From contig NC_049992.1 in assembly GCF_000003815.2 (NCBI RefSeq), forward strand, positions 3,459,703 through 3,519,702: a stretch of 60,000 nucleotides of DNA, written 5' to 3'. This stretch comes from Branchiostoma floridae. Lineage: Eukaryota; Chordata; Leptocardii; Amphioxiformes; Branchiostomatidae. Below are positions 27,801-41,500 of this stretch, in pieces. A program made the translations under genes and the position numbers. The number at the start of each line of letters is the position of its first letter. Positions within the stretch are counted from its first letter, which is position 1. A model generated the notes under the pieces. That model ran no database searches, was not told where the DNA came from, and saw nothing but the letters and a program-made list of their open reading frames with translations.

Positions 27801-30800
27801 GTGTCCCAACAGTAGAAGCAGGGCAGTCCCAAACCGCATTTAGACGGGGATAGTTTTGATCCACTCGCGCAGAGATGAACCCCATACCCTTTTCCATAAG
27901 TGTGGTGGGTCCTTGAAGTGGCCAGCTTGTGGCTCTCCTGGTACAGTATTGTATGTACATGTATGATAGCCTACGTATACTTCTTTGTTATGATTGGATC
28001 GAAGGTTCCTTTGGAACTTAGTCTACAATTTGAGAAGACCACAATCTTAGGATGAATATGAACTGTCAATTGTAATACTTGTTATCCTTCTTCAGCAATA
28101 CCTGACAGAGGGCTAGTTGTCGGAGGTGTAGCGCCCGGAGGAGTTGCTCCCGGAGGAGTTGTCACCGGAGGTGTAACTCCAGGAGGAGTAACTCCTGGAG
28201 TAACATCCCGGAGGTACGCATAGGACCATTTTTGTATTTTGACTCAACCTATACCCTGTCTGACAAAATACATAGAGCAATTTGATGTATTCGAATGGGC
28301 ATGTACACTACGCCTTCATAAATGAATTGCATAAACTGGGTAAGAACTACCCTACCTTCATGAAGTCCAGACGATTGCAAATACAATAATGCATGTATAA
28401 TATGGTATTTCTACAGAAAGAAACTACCTGAACTTCCCTGAGCCTCGGTCTCCCGACAACTACGCTGAGCTGAGAAGCGACAGTCCCTTTAGTCCGGATT
28501 CTTTCACCATCTCCTTCCACATGAGAACACCAGCCAGAGATACCGGCACCATCTTCTCTTACGGCACACAGCAACAGCCACGTGAGATCGGCTTTGTCGG
28601 GCAGTCCGGAAACCGAGACTACACCTTCATGGTCGATAACCAGCGGGCCAATGTTAACATTCCGGAAGTGCTGGACGGCCAATGGCACGTTGTGGCCATC
28701 ACGTGGAGGAACACAGACGGACAGTGGAGGGTGATGGTGGACGGGGAGGAGAAAGCTTCCGGTTCTGGTCTGGCACGAGGCCACAGGATCCGTCCTGGCG
28801 GCACGTGGTATTTCGGACAAGACGTGAGGTCCGTTGGCCCTCGCCCGAGTTTTGAGCGTAACAGGGAATACGTTGGTGACCTGGCGGAGTTTCACGTCCA
28901 TAACAAGGTACTGTCCACCGAGGAAATGCGTCAGCTGTACAGTCTACTGAACCCCGGGGATGCGGTGAACTGGAGACAAGCCACTGTCACACCGAGGGGA
29001 CAGGTCCAACAGAGGCCGTATTCAGGTAAGGCAGCGGAACGTCGCTTGGTTTTACATAAGGGTGGGGTCACACGTGCGTATATATTTAAGTCCGTATGAG
29101 GCGAGTATTTACCTCCACCAGACCCCACAGGTCGTTGGAAAAATACTAGAAATTGGACAAACGTAAACAGGTAACATGTCAGACGAGTTAGCTGGGTCGC
29201 TAACCACACTTCTCGGTCAGCTAACTCATCTGGCATGTTATGTATCTATATTTGTCCAATTTGTACTATTTTCCCCGCGACCTGTGGAGCCTGGTAGAGA
29301 TTAAAAGCTTCATACGCACCTCAAACGGACTTGAATGTATACGCATGCGTGACCCCACCTTAACTTAAGTGTCTAGTTACATTTATCGTATGATCGTCAC
29401 ACGATCGCAAACCAAGAGCAATTGTGGGATATTCGTGCATGTTTCGTACAAAGTATATCTGTCTTGTTTCTGTAAAGACGATCTCGGTAGGTTCTGTCAC
29501 TCTCCTTAACGTCTTACTACATCAAACTTTTTGTTTGTTTCGCACCCTTGTCATTCAATTTTCGTTGCGTATCTATTATGCAGCCTCCTTATGCTTAATT
29601 AACTTTTCTCCACTGCTTTACAGTTACTGTTCGCTTGACCGTGGACAGCAGAGGACGTGAGTATAAATTACGTTCTTGTTTTCAACGCATACAAAATTTT
29701 GAAACTATATAACGTTTGTATTAGACGTCTTAAAATTTACAATCTGAGCATGTAAGGACCGCGAGTTGGTCTGTCGAACAAAATGGAATAGTCTAGGAAA
29801 ATCATCAAGCTGGGCCACCAAGCTCTGGAACGACGTAGTGCAGGCTTGTTCGTTTGTATAGACTATAGATGCTGATCTTAATGGCATACATTTGAACAGA
29901 AACGCATATGATAATAATTGTGCACCATCCTTATGTTAACCACAGCCAGCTTTTACTTAAAATTGTCATTTCAATGCAACAAAAATGTTCGTTGGTAGAA
30001 GTGGTGAGAGTGTAAAGCGCATTTCCTTCAGCGGTATCGATAAGAAGACATTTATTGTTTCATCTTCTTAGTTAAGAAAAAGAGAAATCAAGATTTTTTT
30101 AGAACGAATCTACATGTAGATAAATAAATCGGTATCGATTTCTGATCATGAATTTCCCTTCGTTCCAGAGCCTCGAGTTTCTTTGAGCGAGTCAGCACTT
30201 CCAACTACAGGTTTGTATGGTCCTCTATTCTGTCTGAAAACATCAGTTGAAATAAGTGGCATGTCGTAACATGAAATGAAAGCTTCCACGACATTTAGTG
30301 TCTTAAATCACTGAAACTTAGTATACACTTAGATGAGAGCCATGATAATCTTCAGTCTTTCTCTGTTTGAAAAAGACGAAAGTATTTGCTGGACAATGAG
30401 TAGATAAAACAATAGCAAAATGTTTCCACAGATCTGTACTTCCTGAACTTCCCTCAACCGAGATCGCCCAATAACTACGCTGAGCTGAGGAGCGACAGTC
30501 CCTTCAGCCCGGACTCCTTCACCATCTCCTTCCACATGAGAACACCAGCCAGAGATACCGGCACCATCTTCTCTTACGGCACCAGGCAACAGCCGCACGA
30601 AATCGGTTTTATCGGCCAGTCCGGAAACCGAGGCTACACCTTCATGGTGGATAACCAGCGGGCCAATGTTGACATTCCAGAAGTACTGGACGGCCAATGG
30701 CACGTTGTGGCCATCACGTGGAGGAACACAGACGGACAGTGGAGGGTGATGGTGGACGGGGAGGAGAGAGATTCCGGTTCCGGTCTGGCGCGAGGCCACA

Positions 30801-33800
30801 GGATCCGTCCTGGCGGCACGTGGTACTTCGGGCAAGATGTGAGGTCTGTTGGCGATCGTCCAAGTTTCGACCGAAATAGAGAGTACGAAGGAGACATTGC
30901 CGAGTTCAACGTACACAACAACATTCTGTCAAACGATGAAATGCGCCAGTTATACAGCCTACAGTATCCCGGTGACGGAGTGAACTGGAGACAGGCTACC
31001 GTCACACCTACAGGACAGGTCCAACGCAACCCTTATCCAGGTGAGTTTTCGATAAGCCTAGTTTCTTAGTTGTGTTATATTTTGATTAATGCACGTTGTT
31101 AAAATAGTTTATGATAAGAATATATGAGAGGCAGGCAACTGATGTATTATGTGATCCTTACCTAGCTGCTGATAAACTTCTGAATTTTCTTATTTTAGCA
31201 AAACCAAAATGTTCTTAGAAAACAAGGTAGCAGTTTTGTTTTATGGCACACGAGGACTTATATGTCAACGACAACTTATCAAAGATGATATATTTACATC
31301 TTTTTCATGTCTTTAACAGTGACGGTGCGTCTGACAGTTGATGGCAGTGGACGTAAGTTTCCTTTTGTTTCAATGCATCGTGATAAGAACATACAAAACA
31401 ACAGAATGTTCTTGTTATCTAGGTTTCCTTTGTTGGTTAATATTTCATTACGTCAGACTTAGCTAAAACTAAACGTCAGTACCATGTTGTGTTCATCTTC
31501 ATCATCTGTTTTGAGGCAGATGATACTCATTAAACCGCCAGATTAAGGTAATACTATTTTCTCGGCACCAAGTAACCATTTCTGTTCATCTTCAACCGTA
31601 TCAAGTTGGTTGTAGTTCGTATACTAGCAGACTTAGCATCTCAATAACTCTGCACCATGGCAAGTAGCCATGTTCTGGTCAATTGCATCTCCTTCTTTGA
31701 GGCGGATGATACTCACTACGCCAGATTAAGGTAATACTATATCTCGGCACCATGTAACCATGTCCTTGTCACCTACATTGGTATCAGGTTGGTTACACTT
31801 AGTATACTATCAGCCGAAGAGAGCACAATACCCTTGCACCTTGACATGTAACCGTGTTCTGGGCATCCACATCTTCTATAGTAAGTTAATAAATATTTCA
31901 TGAAGCATCATACATGTCAGAGTCTGTTCCTCTGCACCATGACAAGTAACCATGTTCTCGTCACCCTCATCTTCTATAGTAAGTTATTAAATATTTCATG
32001 AAGTGTCATACATGGGGAAACCTGTACCTCTGCGCCATATCAGCTTATCTTGATCTGGTCATTTACATCTCCCTGCAGAACCCCGCGTGACGCTGGGTGA
32101 GGCTGGAGCGACTCCAGGCACAGGTGTGTTCTGTCTACCATTGATGCTCGTAATCATCTTAAAAAATAGTTTTTCAAAGAGTATGGTTCGTGTGATAGGC
32201 ATCTTCTAAACTGCTTTCATGTAAGGCAGGTAGACTGAAGATGTCTATACCTAAAATATCAGCAAAGGTTTTACTATTCACAACAGTAATTCGGACGGCA
32301 GGTAGGTATTTCGTATCGGACAACTTTGCGGGGGTCTTTGTGGTTTACTATCACATACAGGAATGATTTCGTTGAGTGGCAAATCTTGCTGAATCAGAAT
32401 TAGAACTAATAGCTTCACAGAAGATGACTGAAATTCCTACATTTCTTTCGGGTAAGCAATTTGAGAAACGACCACTTATTTTACAGCAACATATTAAACT
32501 ACATAGTCATTAGTGCCATGTTGTCATATCCATATTAGGTACGAGACCTGGAAGTGGAGGGCTTGTACCTGGAGGTAAGAATTTCATATCCCACGGACTG
32601 GAGGCAGCTTAGGACATAATGCCCTATTATTTCCACTGTTTATGACTTTAAATTTCTAGACCAATATTAGACTTAGGCATTATAAAGGTATTCATATTGA
32701 TTTGCTCTTTCTGGATATTCGGCAACTTAACTGAAATATGAAAAGTCACTATCAGCTTGCCCAGTGCCTTTATACCCTGAACAGTTGGCAGTTTCTTCTA
32801 TAGATGGCCATCATCCATGTTCCTAAATCCCTTATTTTACAGCAACATATTAAACTACATAGTCATTAGTGCCATTTTGTCATATCCATATTAGGTACGA
32901 GACCTGGAAGTGGAGGGCTTGTACCTGGAGGTAAGAATTTCATATCCCACGGACTGGAGGCAGCTTAGGACATAATGCCCTATTATTTCCACTGTTTATG
33001 ACTTTAAATTTCTAGACCAATATTAGACTTAGGCATTATAAAGGTATTCATATTGATTTGCTCTTTCTGGATATTCGGCAACTTAACTGAAATATGAAAA
33101 GTCACTATCAGCTTGCCCAGTGCCTTTATACCCTGAACAGTTGGCAGTTTCTTCTATAGATGGCCATCATCCATGTTCCTAAATCCCTTATTTTACAGCA
33201 ACATATTTAACTACATCACTGCCATTTTCTCCTTTGCCTATTAGGTACGAGACCTGGAAGTGGAGGCCTTGTACCTGGAGGTAAGATAATGTTATAGACA
33301 TCCTATGAAATAGGGGCGATCGAAGCCATAATGCCCACATGTTTCCCGCCCAGTAATTAACAAGAGGCCAAGGCATTATCCACTTGAATAGTGTAGAAGC
33401 CGTTTAATTGCACACCCCACTTGCCAGCATATTTCGTGTAATTATCCGGTTGGTGCAACAGTGCGAAGTTATCCAGCTGCAACGCACAACCATTATATTG
33501 ATTTGCTGCTCAATGCCTTTTTACCCTTAAAAAAATTTCACAACAAAACGTTGACACAGTCGGTTTAATCGTGCAACAACTTATTTAAAAAAATCTTCTG
33601 CTACTTACTATGTAACTGTTCATCATCCATGTTCTTTACTCCCTTAGGTTCAAGACCTGTCGGCGGAGGACTCGCACCCGGAGGTGAGAGAAAGTTGTAA
33701 TTCCTTATGCAGCACATGGAATGTTAAAGCATAGAGCAATTTCACATATTAGCTGTAGATTTCCAAGGCATGTACAATATAGGCAAATTATCGGGAAAAA

Positions 33801-35524
33801 TGATAGCGTTGGATCGCAACGTGAGACGCACGTTTTTCGCTATCTATGCTTTAGCATGTTTCCACATTTTTTCATCAGCAATGAAGTTTCTCAACTTCCC
33901 GGAGCCAAGGTCCCCTGACAACTACGCTGAGCTGAGGAGCGACAGTCCCTTCAGCCCTGACTCCTTCACCATCTCCTTCCACATGAGAACACCAGCCAGA
34001 GATACCGGCACCATCTTCTCTTACGGCACACAACAACAGCCACGTGAGATCGGCTTTATCGGCCAGTCCGGAAACCGAGGCTACACCTTCATGGTGGATA
34101 ACCAGCGGGCCAATGTTGACATCCCGGAAGTACTAGACGGTCAATGGCATGTCGTGGCCATCACGTGGAGGAACACAGATGGACAGTGGAGGGTGATGGT
34201 GGACGGGGAGGAGAGAGCTTCCGGATCCGGTCTGGCGCGAGGCCACAGGATCCGTCCTGGCGGCACGTGGTACTTCGGACAAGACGTTTCCAGGGTTGGA
34301 GATCGGCCGAGGTTTGAGCGTAACCGAGAGTACGTTGGTGACCTGGCGGAGTTCCACGTGCACAACAGGATCCTATCACCTGAGGAACTGCTGCAGTTGT
34401 ACCGCCTGGAGTTGACGGGTGACGGTGTGAACTGGAGACGCACAGACGTCACGCCCCGGGGACAGGTTGAACAAAGCCCGTACTCAGGTGAGTCAGGAAA
34501 GCTGACCATCGGTGTGACAGTTTATCTCCTCTTATTTAAACGAACTCTGTGAAAATAAAAGCGTCTGAAATTGTTTCGACGCTGTCTAAGTGCGTCTATT
34601 AACGTCTAAGCTTAAGCCCGTCCCCAACCATCGGACCCGTCACTGCGTCAGAAACGGNNNNNNNNNNNNNNNNNNNNNNNNNNNNNNNNNNNNNNNNNNN
34701 NNNNNNNNNNNNNNNNNNNNNNNNNNNNNNNNNNNNNNNNNNNNNNNNNNNNNNNNNAACGGTATTCCCTAGCTGGAAGGTAAAGTCCCTAGAAGCGATA
34801 TATTATCATCAATGTCGTTCATGTGTTTCTAGTGAAATAGAGATCAATGTCTTACGCTTACGCTATACAACTCATTATTAGTACACGTTTTTGTTTGTTT
34901 GTTGCATGTTGGTGCCTTATAACCCCGTTTAAGAGAAGTGTGTTCTTATAAATCAATCCCAAAGGGAATCGATCCGAAGATGTGCCTATTAAAAGTAATT
35001 CATCCCATTTTCACTTTCGTCTTTAGTTGCTGTGCGTTTGACGGTGGACGGTAGAGGACGTAAGTAACCATAGCAGATATTCTCTGATATGTACAGCTCT
35101 CTTTGCAATATTACCATGGAACGAAATGGCATGAAATGTTCTACCTCACGACGTGCATTGTACGTTTAACTTAACTTTCTAGTGAAACAGACAGGACGCG
35201 TACGCATCAGTTTGTGTCTGGCCAAGAATGTTGCGTTTAGTCAAATGTGGCGAGTTTGCATGTCGGACACCCTTAAAAGTCATATCATATCAGGAAGTAT
35301 CTCTCCGTTCCAAGAAAAGACATTGATAATAGGTTGATCTGTTTCTTCTTTCAGAACCCCGGGTGACTCTTGGAGAGGCTGACATCACCCCCGGCACAGG
35401 TGTGTTGTCCTCTGAATTATTGTCTTAAGAAACCTATTGTCAAACTATTACAGAGTCTTAGTAATTCGATTGCGAAGTTTGTATCTCACCGAAAGTTTAC
35501 TAAGGCTTAGAAAAGACATAAACC

Positions 35525-35562
<38 letters not shown>

Positions 35563-38500
35563 AAAAGTGCGCACGATTTAAACAGATACAGAAGCAATAC
35601 CTGTCATTTAGGGAAGCCAATGTTGTAGGCATTTAAACTGCTGTATCAACGACCTTTAGAAAAAGAAGGCATGTAAAAAGAGTCAGCTGCAAACACCATA
35701 TTTAGGAGATCCCCCTTTCGTATGCTGATCATACCAGGCTCGAAGTGGATGAGGAGCCCACGTAATTAACTAGCCACCAGTACCACCTGCACTGCTTAAC
35801 ACTGTGTTCTTTCCCAGGAGTGAGACCAGGTACTGGTACCGACGGAGGCATCGTAACACCGACTGGTAAGGCATTTCTACTCAATCGTAGACTAATGTTT
35901 GATAGTCGCTTGTTGGAATAGCAACGTGGTGACAGCACATTTCAAGGTAGTTTTGCCTGGTGCAGTCTCACAAGCCAGGATTATTGGGACAATGATATGA
36001 AACGTCGTTCAGTCTGTCAATGNNNNNNNNNNNNNNNNNNNNNNNNNNNNNNNNNNNNNNNNNNNNNNNNNNNNNNNNNNNNNNNNNNNNNNNNNNNNNN
36101 NNNNNNNNNNNNNNNNNNNNNNCTAGGGATGATCTACATGTCTTTTTCCAGGCATGTTTATGATGAGCTTTCCTCTGTCTCGATCCCCCGACAACTATGC
36201 TGAGCTGAGGAGCGACAGTCCCTTCAGTCCGGACTCCTTCACCATCTCCTTCCACATGAGAACACCAGCCAGAGATACCGGCACCATATTCTCTTACGGC
36301 ACCAGGCAACAACCTCACGAGATCGGGTTTGTCGGGCAGTCCGGAACCCAAGGGTACACTTTCATCGTCGATGATCAGAAGGTCAATGTCAACTTGCCGG
36401 AAGTTTTGGACGGCCAGTGGCACGTTGTGGCCATCACGTGGAGGAACACAGACGGACAGTGGAAGGTGATGGTGGACGGACAGGAGAGAGCTTCCGGTTC
36501 CGGTCTGGCACGAGGCCACAGGATCCGTCCTGGTGGCACGTGGATTCTCGGCCAGGAGCAGAACACTGTGGGCTTCTTGCCGGGATTCCAGCGGTACCGA
36601 GAGTACTCAGGAGACCTGGCGGAGTTCCATGTGCACAACAAGGTGCTGTCAGCCGAGGAGATGCGCCGGTTGTACACGCTGCAGTATCCTGGGGACGGGG
36701 TGAACTGGAGACGGGCCACTGTCACACCGAAAGGACGAGTCTTAAGGAAACCTTACTCAGGTAACTGATTCCAACTAATCATCTTTTACACAAGCCCGCA
36801 TCGTCGGGCGCTGCCATTTTGCGTCGCCACATTGTTTATATAGGCCAGGCAGTTTTAATGTTACAGTTGTACTATCATAACATTCATATGTCTAAATTAC
36901 AATTTCTAGTTTAAGATTGAGTGTGGATATGTATGGATATGTAATTCATATGACATGAAGGTTCTGGTTATGACTTTTACGTGACATAATGATTTTGATA
37001 AATAAATCTTTACTTCCCCGTCAATCCATATCTGAGATAGCTATAGTACATATGAACAGTGTCGCTGTTGATTTATTTTCGTCACACTTTTGTATTTCCG
37101 ATATTTGACAAAGTTAGTTCTGCATGTGTTTCAGCATCCATGCGATTGACCGTTGACAACAGAGGAGGTGAGTGTGTGTGTGCTTATGTAGAGGATATGT
37201 TGTGCTGATGTTACTTGGTTTGTACTGGTCCTTCCGGTGTCTGTAAAATGATTATCCTCTTTGCAGATATATTGTTGACATCGTTCATTGTCTATCAGTA
37301 AGGAGCACCACTGTCAAAAGATAGTTGATGCCACCTGAAACGTTTGATCGTTTCCAAAATGATATCTAGTTGCTTGAGTAGCTGCTATTTGGTGTATCTT
37401 ATCACCTGGATGGCTAACCCTAATTTACACATTACTTAGGCGTGACATTCTTTTCATACTTCCTGGTCAGTCCAACTGTATGGTTCATCTCGTTGTTTTT
37501 GCTCCAACGTAGATACTCGGATTGTTTTCGGCGATACAGTGCCTGGCAGGGAGACTGACACAGGTATGTTCTGGACAAAGAATCACGTATTGATAGGAAA
37601 TAACGAACAACCGATGAAGCAGCCTGATGTTTTGAGGTGTGGATTAAAACCTTATAACTCTGCGTTAAATCTATTTGAAATACATCCTGTCTTTAACTGG
37701 AGACTCTAAAATGTTTAGTACTTTATTCTGTATATTTGTAATGTTCATCACTCTCGCGTTCACGGAATATGCAATTAGACAATTGCATTAATGACGTTAT
37801 TTCCAATGCTGCAGGTATTCCGGACATGGTCACATCATCATCCGTCCGGCCAGAAGGTAAATGTATTTCATATAAACCTGGCCAGTTACAGCAACAGTTA
37901 CCACGTCGCATTCATAACCTAGAACAGTAGACATACCGTAGAACACAACACGAATGTTTGCCACAACAGCATGGGGAAATAGCATTCATAATGATTCCTA
38001 GAATGGAAGCATCCAGAGAGGAACAAGAGGTAAGTCTCTGGCATAGACACATGGGCAGGTAGGCAAAAAAAGACTTACTTAAGTCCTGAACATGTATCCA
38101 ATCCCAGAGTATGCTGTCTATACGGAAAACTCAATCTCTTATCCCTTTCCTCAAAGGTTCGTCCTCGTTGAACTTTCCACGACAAAGATCGTCGAACAAC
38201 TACGCTGAGCTGAGGAGCGACAGTCCCTTCAGTCCGGACTCCTTCACCATCTCCTTCCACATGAGAACACCAGCCAGAGATACCGGCACCATCTTCTCTT
38301 ACGGCACACAACAACAGCCGCATGAGATCGGCTTTGTCGGGCAGTCCGGAAACCGAGGCTACACTTTCTTGGTCGATAACCAGCGGGCCAATGTCGACAT
38401 CCCGGAAGTTCTGGACGGCCAATGGCACGTTGTGGCCATCACGTGGAGGAACTCAGACGGACAGTGGAGGGTGATGGTGGACGGGGAGGAGAGAGCTTCC

Positions 38501-41500
38501 GGTTCCGGTCTGGCGCGAGGCCACCGGATCCGTCCCGACGGCACGTGGTATTTCGGACAAGATGTTTCCAGGGTTGGGGACCCTCCGAGATTCCAGCGTA
38601 ACCGAGAGTTCGAAGGAGACATTGCGGAGTTCCACGTGCACACCAGGGTGCTGTCGTCCCCTGAAGACTTGCGTCAGTTATACAGTTTCCAGAACCCTGG
38701 AGATGCTGTGAACTGGAAACGTGAGACGGTCAGATCCTGGGGACAAGTGCAGCGGTCACCGTACGCCGGTAAGACATGCTGTTCCGGTATCGATAGATAT
38801 CTATAATAGCTATTTATACAAAAACATTTGCAAAACTTGTAGCACCTATCGAAACGTTATATTAATATGAGTGACATTTGCATACGATCCTTATTTGTTC
38901 AACACTTTTTTTGATAATTAGATGTATTTGACAGTATTGAATTGTTTCTTTTAGTCCATTTTCGTGACACTGTAGGCGAGTGATGGGTGTCACTCTTATT
39001 GTCCAGAAGTAAACCTCCGTTTTTATCCAGTTGTGGAGCTTGAGGTGTATTTTAATGCTGTTTACCTGGCTGTCTAACCTTCATAAACGCATCTAGTGTA
39101 TTGCACACAGTGTACATCCTGTAGATAAATTTTTATATCGACCGATAGGACCGAAACTACATATAACGTATTCGACGAGATTATTGTCAAATTGTATATT
39201 CCGACTAAATTCCGCATGATGACATAATGGTTTGTCTTTCAATTACAGGCACATTTGGAATCAGCATCGACAGCAGTGGAGGTAAGATGGATAAGTCACA
39301 CGTAAAAAGTTATCTTATTATTTGCTATATCTAATTGCACTAGTAAAGATACATGTACGAATAGGTTCAGAGTGGCACTTGTTGTACTGAAAAGAAACAC
39401 AGAGACTGATGGAACGTGAATATTATCCTTGTGTCTGAAAGTAGTTTAGCCCTTTACCGCTCAGCCCTTTTCCGCTATGGCATTCATTATTGTGTTACCG
39501 AGTGTGTTCGTGACGTCATCAATACCTTCTACTCACGCACGTACAGGTATCCGTCTGGAGCCGCTGCCAGGCTCTACAGACGGTCAACCCGGAACTGAAG
39601 TCCAGCTGAGACCAGGTATGATGTATTAGCTGATACTCTCCCTACTACAAAATTTTAGTTAGAGCATTGTTTTCGTGGCGTGACGGATTTATGACAGAAA
39701 CTTAAGGGCGTTCTTGAGTTGTTGATGTGCCGGTCAAAGATCAGCTCATCTTTTGATATATGTTGATAGATTTATTAGTACTCAATGGAAGCTGTATCTC
39801 TGTTACATTTCATCGGACCTGCAGGCCGATTTGAACTTCTCATGAATAAATAAAGTTTCAAACAAACAAACAAAAAGCCATTAAACTCAAGATTGCTACC
39901 TATGGTCGATTCTCTCATGACCTCGCTAAAAATCTTACTAGAAATAATTTTACGATAAACGTGACAGCATCTTGACTATTACCACACTCACTGTTGCATG
40001 TTTACAAGGTGCTAGTTTATGCGTATTTATCATTGATGTGCTTTAGAAGGTTGGGGCAGGCCCAAAAACCAGTTAAAACTTGTCCGAAACAAACCCGGAA
40101 ACTTCAGCTACAGGCGCACGATAAGTCGATGTTGTTACTCGTTTATACTATTGCGGACACAACAGATACGTTTGAGTCATGTGTCACTGCCTCAAAATCC
40201 TCCTCTTCGATCTTTTCTCATGAAAATAGTGTTGCAGAGAAGATGTTGAACAGACCGTTACAGTTCATTTCTACTTCTAGATTCATCCATTTTCGTTGGA
40301 ATTTGTAGTCACCAGTGACAGCACCGACGATTTGTTTAAGCAATGTTGACTATAGGTCACTAAATGAAACTGACAAGCTGACACTGACTTTTCTGACAGG
40401 AGGTACTACAGGATCCGCCCCTGATGTGGTCAGACCAGAAGGTACCTCCTTGATTCTAGCTGGGCAAACATATAAACATACGGTGTAGAGAGGCTTTTTG
40501 CATTAGGTTAAGTTTATCGTCGCAAGGAAACTGGGGCCCTATGCCTTCCAGCCCGTCAATGTTTCTTAAACGCTGACAGAGGACGATACAGGCTTTCCTA
40601 CACGCTTGACATAGTGCTTAAGCTACATATCTTAAAGCTAAATTAGGTTACGTGCTCAAGTGGGTTTATTCTGCTTGAGTAAGGCTGTATGAACAACTTC
40701 GGATGTGCTAAATCACACCTTTCATTGTGCAAAAAGCGGATTTGCTGAATTCTACCTCTTCTTGTGTAAAAACCTCTGTGTAAGTCTATAAACAATAGAC
40801 GTCCATTGTTCTGTCCAGGCATGTTCCTCATAAACTTCCCAAGACCAAGATCTCCCGAAAACTACGCTGAACTTCAGAGCGACAGTCCCTCCAGCCCAGA
40901 CGCCTTCACCATGTCCTTCCACATGAGAACACCAGCCAGAGATACCGGTACAATCGCCTCCTACGGCACCAGGCAACAACCTAACGAGATCGGCTTTGTC
41001 GGCCAGTCGGGAACTCAGGGCTTCACATTGGTGGTGGATAACCAGCGGGCCAATGTCGACATTCCGGAAGTTCTGGACGGCCAATGGCACATTGTGACCA
41101 TCACGTGGAGGAACTCAGACGGACAGTGGAGGGTGATGGTGGACGGGGAGGAGAGAGCTTCCGGTTCCGGTCTAGCGCGAGGCCACAGGATCCGTCCTGG
41201 CGGCACGTGGTATTTCGGACAAGACGTGAGGTCTGTAGGCCCTCGTCCGAGGTTTGAGCGTAACCGGGAATACGTAGGAGACATTGCAGAGTTCCAGTTC
41301 TACCCCAATGTGCTGTCAGCTGACGAGCTGATTCAGTTATACACCCTGCAGTACCCTGGGGCCGAGGACCAGAGACGCGCAAATGTCATGCCAAGAGGAC
41401 GAGTGCAGCGATTGCCTTATGGAGGTAGGATACGTTTCAGTGTATCCTTCACATGTGTTGTTTGGCCCTTGGGCTGTTGAAATGTGGATGGAAAGCGCTA

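Noticed and set aside
30329-30916. Minus-strand open frames of 100-195 codons opposite each pentraxin exon
   Set aside because: They recur with the same sequence opposite P4-P12 and reflect codon use of the plus-strand domain; they show no known domain.
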